Below are positions 1-7,768 of a DNA stretch of 7,768 nucleotides, piece after piece (within the stretch, counting starts at the first letter, position 1; the number at the start of each line of letters is the position of its first letter). Under the pieces are notes generated by a model that searched no databases, was not told the DNA's origin, and saw only the letters and a program-made list of their open reading frames with translations. Source of the DNA: CAZXWK01 sp964644675 (lineage in GTDB: Bacteria > Actinomycetota > Coriobacteriia > Anaerosomatales > JAAXUF01); NCBI GenBank assembly GCA_964644675.1, contig CAZXWK010000066.1, positions 1-7,768 of the forward strand, written 5' to 3'. The position numbers and the translations under genes are program-made.

Positions 1-1161
1 GCTTCCATGGTCCTCGCAGAAATCAGCCGACGCGAAGGCGATCTCGAAGGTGCAATCGAGCATTTGCGGATGCACTCGGCTCACATTCTCACCGGCAGCT
101 CGAACTGGCAGATTGCGATGTACTGTCGCGCGTTCCCCGCGCTACTCGGCGTCTTCGCGTTGGCCATCGGGGCGGAGGCGCTCCCTATCCACATGCTGCG
201 CATGGTGTTGCCCGAGTACGCGGAGCGCTCGTTGCTCGAGGCTCGTGAGTTCATGCCGGATCAGGAGTGGCGAGACTTAGGCAATCGGCTCTTGGGCGAG
301 GTGGAGTTCCAGCGATTCATCGACCGTGACGGCGTCCCGCTCTGCCACGTGCACATGTTCGGCGGCTTGGAGGTGACCGTCGGAGGCAAGACCGTGCGCG
401 AGCGAGATTGGCGCAAGCGCAAGGCTCGGCTGCTGTTCGCGATGCTGGTCTCCCGGCGTGGGCACGATGTCCCGCGCGACCTCGTCATCGAGTACCTGTG
501 GCCCGAGATGGACGACGAGCGTGCCCGCAACAACCTCTACGTCGCGTGGAGCACCATGAAGTCGGTACTCATGGCGGGACTCGAGAAGGGCGGTCCGTGC
601 CCCTACGTCGAGAGTGCGGGCGGGGTGTGCCGGGCCTCGAAGGAGTTCGTCCGCTCGGACGTGAACGACTTCGAGGAGGCGCTTGCCAAGAGTCGCGAGT
701 GCGAGGCTTCAGGCGACGCTCGCGGGGCTCTGACTGCCTACGAACGGATCGCCGAGCTCTACCGAGGCGATCTCCTGCCCGGTGACGTCTACGACGACTG
801 GTTCGCGAACCTGCGCGAGCACTATCGCGTGGAGTTCATCGACGCCATGCTGCGCGTCACCAAGCTGCTCCTGGACGCAGGCGATCCCGGCAACGCGCTC
901 GTCTTCACTCGCCGGGCGATCCAAGCTGATCCCCGCCGAGAGGACCTGTACCAACACGCGCTGCGCTGTCAGATCGCGGCCGGCCAGCGGAGTTCCGCCA
1001 TCGACACGTACTTCCAGTGCCGCGAGCGCCTCGCCGAGGAGCTGGGGCTCGATCCGTCGGCGGAAACGCGCGCTCTGTACGACCAGATCCTTGCGATGGA
1101 GGACCGGCCCAAGCCGACACCACTGGACCCCGATCTTGGCGACGGGCGGGGTCCGGTGTAG
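1..1161 (+). CDS. BTAD-domain (SARP-like) transcriptional regulator, 3' part
   Basis: This is the C-terminal part of a DNA-binding regulator. The frame is already open at base 1, and the first ATG at base 7 has no Shine-Dalgarno in view, so the gene very probably begins upstream. Counting from that ATG, residues 1-100 are helical and TPR-like. Residues about 115-212 form an OmpR/SARP-type winged helix: FGGLEV start, the WRKRKARLLFAML helix and a recognition helix around RNNLYVAWSTMKSVL. Residues about 219-364 form a bacterial transcriptional activation domain (BTAD) of stacked helical repeats ending near EELGLDPSAETRALY. Classical SARPs are short, with the winged helix at the N-terminus. Here helical repeats precede it, as in large regulators that carry an N-terminal ATPase and TPRs, but that upstream part is not visible. 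Family members activate promoters through tandem repeats spaced 11 bp, and such repeats lie 47 bases after its stop (TAG). The target genes are unknown. Family assignment is firm; role is inferred. Confidence 0.88.
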   Translation, partial: ASMVLAEISRREGDLEGAIEHLRMHSAHILTGSSNWQIAMYCRAFPALLGVFALAIGAEALPIHMLRMVLPEYAERSLLEAREFMPDQEWRDLGNRLLGEVEFQRFIDRDGVPLCHVHMFGGLEVTVGGKTVRERDWRKRKARLLFAMLVSRRGHDVPRDLVIEYLWPEMDDERARNNLYVAWSTMKSVLMAGLEKGGPCPYVESAGGVCRASKEFVRSDVNDFEEALAKSRECEASGDARGALTAYERIAELYRGDLLPGDVYDDWFANLREHYRVEFIDAMLRVTKLLLDAGDPGNALVFTRRAIQADPRREDLYQHALRCQIAAGQRSSAIDTYFQCRERLAEELGLDPSAETRALYDQILAMEDRPKPTPLDPDLGDGRGPV

Positions 1162-1207
1162 CGCGATGCACGCGCAGTCCCGCCTTCCCAAGTCATACGA
1201 GCGTTTG

Positions 1208-1251
1208 CGTGAGGCCTTGGTAAGGTTCGGGTAAGGTCGGCGTCCTACGAT
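1208..1251 (+). promoter_or_regulatory. 11-bp-phased direct repeats with -10-like hexamer (candidate SARP/OmpR-type activator site)
   Basis: Two perfect copies of GGTAAGGT lie at 1219-1226 and 1230-1237, exactly 11 bases apart. A degenerate third copy, CGTGAGGC (5 of 8 matches), sits at 1208-1215 in the same phase. Eight bases after the last copy is TACGAT (1246-1251), a 4-of-6 match to a -10 hexamer. No TTGACA-like -35 stands at the right distance; the repeats occupy that place. Tandem repeats on one DNA face, ending about 8 bp before the -10, are the published geometry of SARP operators, and OmpR/PhoB regulators also bind 11-bp-phased repeats. The adjacent upstream gene encodes a protein with this type of winged helix, so autonomous local control is plausible. 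Binding and promoter activity are inferred. Confidence 0.55.
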
Positions 1252-1506
1252 GCCCTCGGGTCGGCTACCTAGCGAATGCCGATCCGCGCGGGGCTCGTCG
1301 GACTCCTGGGGAACCAGGCGATGCGAGCGGGGACGCGGTCTCACAGAGGTGAGGAGCGGGAGTCTCCTGAGGGGCACCGACAGCGAGCCGCATGTCCACC
1401 GGCTGGGTCCGATGGGTCCCGCGCAGCTCCCTTCTGGCAGGGGGATGAACGCCCTTTGCAGCGGTTGTGGGCATCCTGTGCATCCCCAGGCTGCTGGTAC
1501 CCCCTG
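1252..1506 (+). other. Non-coding, hairpin-rich segment upstream of secA (candidate leader or small RNA)
   Basis: I see no convincing gene in this stretch; short open frames here have poor codon character and no protein resemblance. Several short inverted repeats are present. CCTGG/CCAGG closes a GGAA loop at 1305-1318. CTCAC/GTGAG closes AGAG at 1340-1353. GACTCC (1301-1306) can pair with GGAGTC (1359-1364) around both, although it shares bases with the first stem. CTCCCT/AGGGGG closes a 6-base loop at 1427-1444. GCAGC (1458-1462) can pair with GCTGC (1490-1494). GGGTCC is directly repeated at 1405-1410 and 1414-1419. If the promoter ending at 1251 is active, this would be its first transcript, either a stand-alone RNA or a long secA leader. 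It does not match what I know of 6S, tmRNA, SRP, RNase P RNA or common riboswitches. Confidence 0.35.
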
Positions 1507-1515
1507 TGCTAGAAT
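1507..1515 (+). promoter_or_regulatory. Extended -10 promoter for the secA operon
   Basis: TGCTAGAAT combines the extended -10 TGn element with TAGAAT, a 5-of-6 match to the sigma-70-type -10 consensus. No good -35 hexamer lies 16-18 bases upstream, which extended -10 promoters tolerate. Transcription would start near 1521-1523 and give a leader of about 42 bases before secA. A perfect 10-base palindrome, TCGAGCTCGA, lies at 1526-1535 just after the predicted start and could be a small operator or leader hairpin. Confidence 0.5.
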
Positions 1516-1549
1516 CGTGGCTGTTTCGAGCTCGATTCCCCCACCATCC

Positions 1550-1555
1550 GAGGTG
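1550..1555 (+). promoter_or_regulatory. Shine-Dalgarno of secA
   Basis: GAGGTG matches six consecutive bases of the canonical AGGAGGTG ribosome-binding sequence and ends 9 bases before the ATG at 1565. This fixes the secA start, and the resulting N-terminus (MANFLQKLLTIG) has the length and character expected of SecA. Confidence 0.75.
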
Positions 1556-1564
1556 TAGATCCAC

Positions 1565-4324
<2,760 letters not shown>

Positions 4325-4330
4325 CCGTCG

Positions 4331-5482
4331 ATGATCGAGAACCGCACATCGGACATAGCCGCCCTGCGCGATCGGATCGCGCGGATGTCGGAGTACCTGC
4401 ACGTCGAGTCCAAGCGCGCTGAGCTCGCCGCTCTCGAGCAGAAGAGCTCTGCCCCCGACTTCTGGGACGACCAGTCGCGCGCCCAGAGCGTGATGGCGCA
4501 GGCGTCGGGCCTTCGCGACGAGATCGCCGGCTACGACGAGGCGGTCTCGGCGATCGAGGATATCGAAGTCGCGAACGAGCTCGCGCTCGCTGACGACGAC
4601 CAGGAGCTTGCCGACGAGGTGGGCGACGGCCTCGCCTCGCTCGCCCGCAAGATCGATGCGCTCGAGATCAGCTCCTGGTTCACCGGGGAGTTCGACGCCG
4701 GCGACGCCATCGTCACGATCACGCCCGGCCAGGGCGGTCTCGAGGCGCAGGATTGGGCCGAGATGCTCCTGCGCATGTACACCAAGTACGCCGAGAGCAA
4801 GAAGTGGAAGGTCGATCTCTACGACGCGCCCGCGGGCGTCGAGCTGGGTATCGACCGCGCGGTGTTCGCGGTCCATGGCCGAAACGCCTACGGCATGCTG
4901 ACCAGCGAGGTCGGCGTGCATCGGCTCGTCCGTATCAGCCCGACCGACGAGAAGAAGCGGCGCCAGACCACCTTCGCGGGCGTCGAGGTCCTGCCTGTCC
5001 TTCCCGACGACATCGTGGTCGACATCCGCGATGAGGACCTGCGTATCGACGTGTACCGGTCGAGCGGCCCCGGCGGTCAGAGCGTGAACACCACCGACTC
5101 GGCCGTCCGCATCACCCACATCCCCACGGGGATCGTGGTGACGGTCCAGAACGAGAAGTCGCAGCACAAGAACAAGGACGCGGCGATGCAGATCCTGCGC
5201 TCGCGCCTGTACGAGATCGAGAAGGCCAAGCGGGACGCCGAGCTCGACGAGCTGCGCGGGCCCAAGCGCGAGATCACCTTCGGCAGCCAGATCCGCAACT
5301 ACGTCCTCTACCCCTACCAGCTCGTCAAGGACGTCCGCACCGGCATCGAGACCGGCAACGTGGACGCGGTCCTGGGCGGGGCGATCGACGACTTCGTGGT
5401 GGGTTACCACCGCTGGCGCGTGGCCGCCGAGCAGGCCGGGGTCGCTGCGGTCCCGGTGGGCGACGCCTCGGCCGAGGAGTAG
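4331..5482 (+). CDS. prfB: Peptide chain release factor 2 (RF2)
   Basis: RF2 ends translation at UGA and UAA by triggering hydrolysis of peptidyl-tRNA. The 383-residue product is full length: an N-terminal helical domain with the family signature APDFWDD (41-47), a stop-reading domain, the catalytic GPGGQ (246-250) that enters the peptidyl-transferase centre, and the conserved tract NEKSQHKNK (274-282). Its stop-recognition tripeptide, normally SPF in RF2, is SPT here (203-205), and the nearby loop reads RRQTTF (210-215) where E. coli has RRHTSF. It is RF2 rather than RF1, which would carry P-x-T (usually PAT or PVT) in place of SPF and has a different N-terminus. The autoregulatory +1 frameshift found in many prfB genes (CTT TGA C near codon 25) is absent; codons 23-25 read through as L-H-V. 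No clear Shine-Dalgarno precedes the ATG, which lies 6 bases after the secA stop, so translation is probably coupled. The stop is TAG, read by RF1. Confidence 0.96.
   Translation: MIENRTSDIAALRDRIARMSEYLHVESKRAELAALEQKSSAPDFWDDQSRAQSVMAQASGLRDEIAGYDEAVSAIEDIEVANELALADDDQELADEVGDGLASLARKIDALEISSWFTGEFDAGDAIVTITPGQGGLEAQDWAEMLLRMYTKYAESKKWKVDLYDAPAGVELGIDRAVFAVHGRNAYGMLTSEVGVHRLVRISPTDEKKRRQTTFAGVEVLPVLPDDIVVDIRDEDLRIDVYRSSGPGGQSVNTTDSAVRITHIPTGIVVTVQNEKSQHKNKDAAMQILRSRLYEIEKAKRDAELDELRGPKREITFGSQIRNYVLYPYQLVKDVRTGIETGNVDAVLGGAIDDFVVGYHRWRVAAEQAGVAAVPVGDASAEE
5474..5479 (+). promoter_or_regulatory. Shine-Dalgarno for the PHP gene, inside prfB
   Basis: GAGGAG lies in the last codons of prfB and ends 5 bases before the GTG at 5485. 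It decides the GTG start of the PHP gene. The next junction has the same plan: a purine-rich site in the upstream gene's tail, TAG, two bases, GTG. Confidence 0.7.
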
Positions 5483-5484
5483 GC

Positions 5485-6285
5485 GTGCGCCTACTCGCGG
5501 ACCTTCACACGCACACGATCGCCTCTGGTCACGCGTACTCGACGCTTACCGAGAACGCTCGAGCTGCCTCGGCGAACGGGATCGAGCTCATCGCGATCAC
5601 CGATCACGGACCGAGCGTGCCCCAGGGCGCGCACCCGTGGTACTTCTGGAACCTCAAGATGGTCCCGAGCGTCCTCGACGGCGTCCGTATCCTCAAGGGG
5701 TGCGAGGCGAACCTCTCGGCAGACTCCGAGAACGGCATCGATCTGCCGGACCTCATCCTCGAGGGGCTCGACTTCGTGGCTTTGGGCTTCCACCCGACCA
5801 CCGGTTTCGATCAGCGCGACCGTGGCCGGAACACGGAGGCGCTCCTCCGTGCCATGGCCAACCCGCTCGTCGACCAGGTCACGCACCCCGGCAACGAGGA
5901 TGAGTTCCCGCTCGATCTGGACGCCGTGGTCGAAGCGGCGGTGCGCCGCAACGTCATCCTCGAGCTCAACGCGCACAGCTTCGACCCGTACAGCGCCCGG
6001 GCGTCGTCGACGCACCGCGAGCGTGAGTTCGTGGAGGCGGCGAACGCGGCGGGCGCGCCGATCTCGATCGGCTCCGACGCGCACTATGCGCTGCACATCG
6101 GCCGCTTCGACGCGGCGCTCGCCATCGCCGAGGAGATCGGCATCCCCGCCGAGCGGATCGTGAACCGCGACGCCGAAAGCGTGCTCGCGCACCTGCTCGC
6201 CAAGCGCGAGCGCCCACGGCTCGACGCCGGTGGCGTGTGGGAGTGGCCCTCGGAGTCGCCGGGCAGTTCGGTCAGGGGGCGGTAG
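5485..6285 (+). CDS. PHP-domain metal-dependent hydrolase, YcdX-like
   Basis: This is a stand-alone PHP (polymerase and histidinol phosphatase) domain enzyme of 266 residues, the usual length for the YcdX-like group of probable phosphoesterases. The metal-binding signatures appear in order: DLHTHT with H8 and H10, plus H16; TDHG with D40 and H41; GCEAN with E74; GFHP with H103; VTHPGN with H134; and SDAH with D198 and H200. These would bind a two- or three-metal centre in a distorted TIM barrel. The last 20 or so residues (from about 247) are a polar tail outside the domain. The protein looks cytosolic, with no signal peptide or membrane segment. The GTG start follows the prfB stop by 2 bases with GAGGAG in front. 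The substrate cannot be read from sequence: related enzymes include histidinol phosphatase, but histidine genes are absent nearby and the motif pattern is YcdX-like, so I assign no pathway. Confidence 0.88.
   Translation: MRLLADLHTHTIASGHAYSTLTENARAASANGIELIAITDHGPSVPQGAHPWYFWNLKMVPSVLDGVRILKGCEANLSADSENGIDLPDLILEGLDFVALGFHPTTGFDQRDRGRNTEALLRAMANPLVDQVTHPGNEDEFPLDLDAVVEAAVRRNVILELNAHSFDPYSARASSTHREREFVEAANAAGAPISIGSDAHYALHIGRFDAALAIAEEIGIPAERIVNRDAESVLAHLLAKRERPRLDAGGVWEWPSESPGSSVRGR
6274..6279 (+). promoter_or_regulatory. Shine-Dalgarno for the yitT-like gene, inside the PHP gene
   Basis: AGGGGG ends 8 bases before the GTG at 6288 and supports that start over the longer in-frame GTG at 6237. 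The earlier start would add 17 residues and overlap the PHP gene by 49 bases without a good ribosome-binding site. Confidence 0.6.
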
Positions 6286-6287
6286 CC

Positions 6288-7169
6288 GTGGTCGTCGAGC
6301 GCGTGCTCAAGAGCCGGCGTGTCCGCGACTTCGCCCTGATGACGCTCGGCATCGTCATGACCGCGTTCTCGCTCGACGCCTTCCTGATCCCGAACAAGCT
6401 CGCCGCCGGCGGCGTGTCGGGCCTTGCGACCGTCATCTACTACGCCGCCCAGTCTCGCCTCGGCGTCACGATTCCGGTCGGCGTGCAGATGCTCGCCATG
6501 AACGGCGTGTTGCTGCTTCTCGCCTGGCGCTTCCGGGGGTTGCGCTACGTCGCCAAGACGCTCTACGGCGCCGTCGGCCTTTCCGTCCTCGTCGACGTCA
6601 TGGCGCCGTTCGTCCCGCATCTCGCCACGAGCGACCTGCTGCTCGCGGCCCTGTGGGGCGGTGCGGTGTCAGGCCTGGGCATGGGCCTGGTCTTCAAGGG
6701 CGGTGGCAACACGGGTGGTACCGACATCGTGGCGCAGCTGCTCTCGCGCCGTTTCCCGCTGGGCGTCGGCCAGCTGATGCTCGTCATCGACGGGTTCGTC
6801 ACCCTGTTGGCCGCTATCGAGTTCGGGCCGACGGTCGCCCTGTACGGCGTCGTCGCGATCTTCGTCGCCAGCGCCACGATCGACGTCGTGCTCGAGGGCA
6901 TATCCGTCGAGAAGGCAGTCATCATCATCTCGGACGCCGCCGACAAGATCGGCTCGGCGATCAATCAGGACCTGGGGCGCGGTTGCACAGCAATGGAAGC
7001 CACAGGCGTTTACACGGGGGAACGAAGAGGGATGCTCTACGTCGTGCTTTCGCGCAACGAGATCGACGATCTGAAGGCCATCGTGCGCGAGTTGGATCCG
7101 AGGGCGCTCGTCATCATCTCCAACGTGCACGAGACGATCGGCGAGGGTTTCAAGGAGATGGTCGGCTAG
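6288..7169 (+). CDS. YitT family membrane protein (DUF161 plus DUF2179)
   Basis: This is an integral membrane protein of unknown transport or structural role. From the GTG at 6288 it has 293 residues, typical for YitT proteins. A short basic N-terminus (KSRRVR) is followed by hydrophobic segments at about 15-35, 41-55 with 63-80, 88-108, 116-136 and 160-202. The family glycine motif KGGGNTGGTD lies at 137-146, and the N-terminal part carries IPNKLAAGGVSG (34-45). Residues from about 205 form the soluble DUF2179 domain, including the conserved RGCTAMEATGVYTGE region and a closing HETIGEGFKEM. The gene starts 2 bases after the PHP stop, so the two are probably cotranslated. Codons 232-249 (6981-7034) are noticeably richer in A- and T-ending codons than the rest of the gene. 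Family membership is clear; function is not established, and the operon context adds little. Confidence 0.9.
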   Translation: MVVERVLKSRRVRDFALMTLGIVMTAFSLDAFLIPNKLAAGGVSGLATVIYYAAQSRLGVTIPVGVQMLAMNGVLLLLAWRFRGLRYVAKTLYGAVGLSVLVDVMAPFVPHLATSDLLLAALWGGAVSGLGMGLVFKGGGNTGGTDIVAQLLSRRFPLGVGQLMLVIDGFVTLLAAIEFGPTVALYGVVAIFVASATIDVVLEGISVEKAVIIISDAADKIGSAINQDLGRGCTAMEATGVYTGERRGMLYVVLSRNEIDDLKAIVRELDPRALVIISNVHETIGEGFKEMVG

Positions 7170-7171
7170 GA

Positions 7172-7229
7172 CTTCTCGGCCGGCCAGGTTCTGCGGGGGA
7201 CTGCAGGAGAACGGGCTTGAACCGAGAAG
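7172..7229 (+). terminator. Branched inverted repeat after the yitT-like gene (possible operon terminator or repeat element)
   Basis: CTTCTCGG (7172-7179) pairs perfectly with CCGAGAAG (7222-7229). The 42 bases between contain a second stem, GTTCT (7188-7192) with AGAAC (7208-7212), and two tandem imperfect decamers, CTGCGGGGGA and CTGCAGGAGA (7191-7210, 8 of 10 identical). It begins 2 bases after the yitT-like stop, where a terminator would be expected, but no T tract follows and the outer loop is long for an intrinsic terminator. It could instead be a dispersed palindromic repeat or a processing site. I am confident of the repeat, not of its role. Confidence 0.35.
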
Positions 7230-7297
7230 CCAGTAGCGGGGATTGGATCGTGGGGGGCCTGTTACCGTCACGTCTTGGTTGCAGCGCGAGACGACTC

Positions 7298-7322
7298 CCT
7301 CCTGAGACCGCGTTCTCGGAGG
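7298..7322 (+). terminator. Stable hairpin, 9 bp with one bulge
   Basis: CCTCC (7298-7302) pairs with GGAGG (7318-7322). Inside, GAGA (7304-7307) pairs with TCTC (7314-7317) around a 6-base loop, leaving T7303 bulged. The compact stem resembles an intrinsic terminator, but the downstream sequence is TTGAGGTTGG rather than a T run. It may back up termination of the secA operon or be part of a larger folded RNA. Confidence 0.3.
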
Positions 7323-7408
7323 TTGAGGTTGGTCGTTGCGACTATGAGTGTGAAGGTGGCCGGACTTGGCATGATGCGCGTCGGTAGTGAATGCCTGTCG
7401 GAAGATGT

Positions 7409-7431
7409 GCGCACCGGCTCTGACGGTGCGC
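7409..7431 (+). repeat. Perfect 8-bp inverted repeat, 7-base loop
   Basis: GCGCACCG (7409-7416) and CGGTGCGC (7424-7431) form a perfect GC-rich stem around GCTCTGA. There is no T tract. It could be a hairpin in a transcript or a dyad operator; nothing in the sequence decides between these. Confidence 0.4.
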
Positions 7432-7512
7432 CCTCCGCTGTATCCAAGGACCGGACGGGCGTTTCGAGCACGCTAGCTCCGTTCACCCGGTCACCGAATC
7501 ACGAAGTGCGTT

Positions 7513-7547
7513 CGCGCCCGCGTGGTCTGCGGGTATCCGCGGGCGCG
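7513..7547 (+). repeat. Perfect 10-bp inverted repeat with an alternative inner hairpin
   Basis: CGCGCCCGCG (7513-7522) pairs with CGCGGGCGCG (7538-7547) over a 15-base loop. A competing small hairpin, GCGG (7529-7532) with CCGC (7537-7540), shares part of the right arm, so two mutually exclusive folds are possible. The stem is almost entirely G and C and no T tract follows. Confidence 0.45.
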
Positions 7548-7564
7548 CACCCGCGACGCCCACG

Positions 7565-7610
7565 TTCATTCGGGTCGCATGATTCATTCTGGTCACAAGG
7601 TTCTCGGGTC
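7565..7610 (+). repeat. Imperfect direct repeats with 18-bp period
   Basis: TTCATTCGGGTC (7565-7576) recurs as TTCATTCTGGTC (7583-7594), 11 of 12 identical and 18 bases apart. A third shortened copy, TTCTCGGGTC (7601-7610), begins another 18 bases on but lacks two internal bases. The array lies about 120 bases before the next predicted start codon, a usual place for regulator sites. Its binding partner, if any, is unknown. Confidence 0.4.
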
Positions 7611-7720
7611 GCCGTGTCTGCCTTCGTGGTAGGCGCCATCGCGACCGCAGACGCCGCCCTCGAGTCAGGGGACGACGCCACCCACATCTCTCCGGCCACG
7701 ACCGGCTCGGACCACGTCTG

Positions 7721-7725
7721 GGAGG
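7721..7725 (+). promoter_or_regulatory. Shine-Dalgarno for a gene running off the window
   Basis: GGAGG (GGGAGG if counted from 7720) ends 4 bases before the ATG at 7730. It is one of the stronger ribosome-binding sites here, slightly close to its start codon, and is the main reason for calling a gene at the right edge. Confidence 0.45.
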
Positions 7726-7729
7726 CAGC

Positions 7730-7768
7730 ATGCTAGGCAGCACAGGACACCTCGGCAACCGCGTCGGC
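7730..7768 (+). CDS. Start of an unidentified gene, cut by the window edge
   Basis: Thirteen codons are visible, reading MLGSTGHLGNRVG, and the frame is open at the window end. The call rests on the GGAGG site 4 bases upstream, the end of the long non-coding spacer, and the shared + orientation. Too little is visible to assign a family. The inverted and direct repeats upstream may belong to its control region. Confidence 0.4.
   Translation, partial: MLGSTGHLGNRVG

Larger units (their letters stand above)
7170..7729 (+). other. Long non-coding spacer with multiple inverted repeats
   Basis: No gene can be supported across these roughly 560 bases. The longest forward frame (7275-7736) has mixed third-position composition, no start signal and no recognisable protein character. 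The stretch contains at least four strong inverted repeats (7172-7229, 7298-7322, 7409-7431, 7513-7547) and an imperfect 18-bp-period repeat (7565-7610). It also holds a weaker stem, CGTCT at 7271-7275 with AGACG at 7289-7293. None of the stems is followed by a clear T tract. The region may hold the operon terminator, a leader for the next gene, or an unrecognised structured RNA. Confidence 0.6.

Noticed and set aside
1161..1175. Small GCGCG/CGCGC hairpin at the end of the regulator gene
   Set aside because: Five base pairs with no T tract; too weak to call a terminator in GC-rich DNA.
1411..1424. T-box-like tract (GATGGGTCCCGCG)
   Set aside because: It differs from the T-box core AGGGTGGNACCGCG at key positions, no specifier stem is evident, and the downstream gene is secA rather than a tRNA synthetase or amino-acid gene.
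1250..1558. 102-codon forward frame before secA
   Set aside because: No Shine-Dalgarno, irregular third-position composition, no resemblance to a protein, and it runs through the secA promoter.
5491..6192. Minus-strand frame opposite the PHP gene
   Set aside because: It is a shadow of a gene with intact metal-binding motifs, with no independent support.
6237..6287. Upstream GTG start for the yitT-like gene
   Set aside because: It would overlap the PHP gene and lacks a good ribosome-binding site; the GTG at 6288 has AGGGGG 8 bases upstream and matches the spacing at the previous junction.
7481..7495. PHO-box-like GTTCACC followed by GGTCACC
   Set aside because: The two units are 8 bases apart rather than the 11 required for PhoP-type direct repeats, and no phosphate gene is visible.
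7275..7736. 153-codon forward frame in the downstream spacer
   Set aside because: No ribosome-binding site, mixed codon third positions, runs through perfect inverted repeats and direct repeats, and has an unstructured-looking product. A weakly hydrophobic stretch late in it is not enough.

Overview
This window reads as chromosomal DNA of a GC-rich actinobacterium. Codon third positions are mostly G or C, the first gene carries a BTAD/SARP-type regulatory module, and the peptide-release factor has the actinobacterial-looking RRQT stop-reading loop. A deep-branching lineage near Coriobacteriia/Anaerosomatales would fit, but that placement comes from protein resemblance alone and is tentative. 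All recognisable genes are on the + strand.

Layout: (1) 1-1161 is the 3' part of a large BTAD-domain transcriptional regulator, with helical repeats, a winged helix and then the BTAD domain. (2) 1162-1564 is a non-coding stretch of about 400 bases. It opens with an 11-bp-phased direct-repeat array 8 bp upstream of a -10-like hexamer, the geometry of SARP- or OmpR-type activator sites. A hairpin-rich segment of about 250 bases follows, then an extended -10 promoter and Shine-Dalgarno for secA. (3) 1565-7169 is a tight run of four genes: secA (preprotein translocase ATPase), prfB (peptide chain release factor 2), a YcdX-like PHP-domain metallohydrolase and a YitT-family membrane protein. Gaps are 6, 2 and 2 bases, so this is almost certainly one transcription unit with translational coupling. 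(4) 7170-7729 holds no gene I can support. It contains several strong inverted repeats and an imperfect 18-bp-period triple repeat. It ends in a Shine-Dalgarno and the first 13 codons of a further gene cut by the window edge.

How the genes relate: SecA drives post-translational protein export and RF2 terminates translation at UGA/UAA, so the operon core is housekeeping. The PHP hydrolase and YitT protein are accessory passengers whose substrates cannot be read from sequence. The most interesting points are the regulator-type repeats directly after a regulator gene and in front of an unexplained structured region, the altered stop-codon-reading motif in RF2 (SPT instead of SPF), the use of UAG by all five visible stop codons, and the hairpin-rich downstream spacer. 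I see no mobile element, CRISPR array, tRNA, rRNA or defence system.
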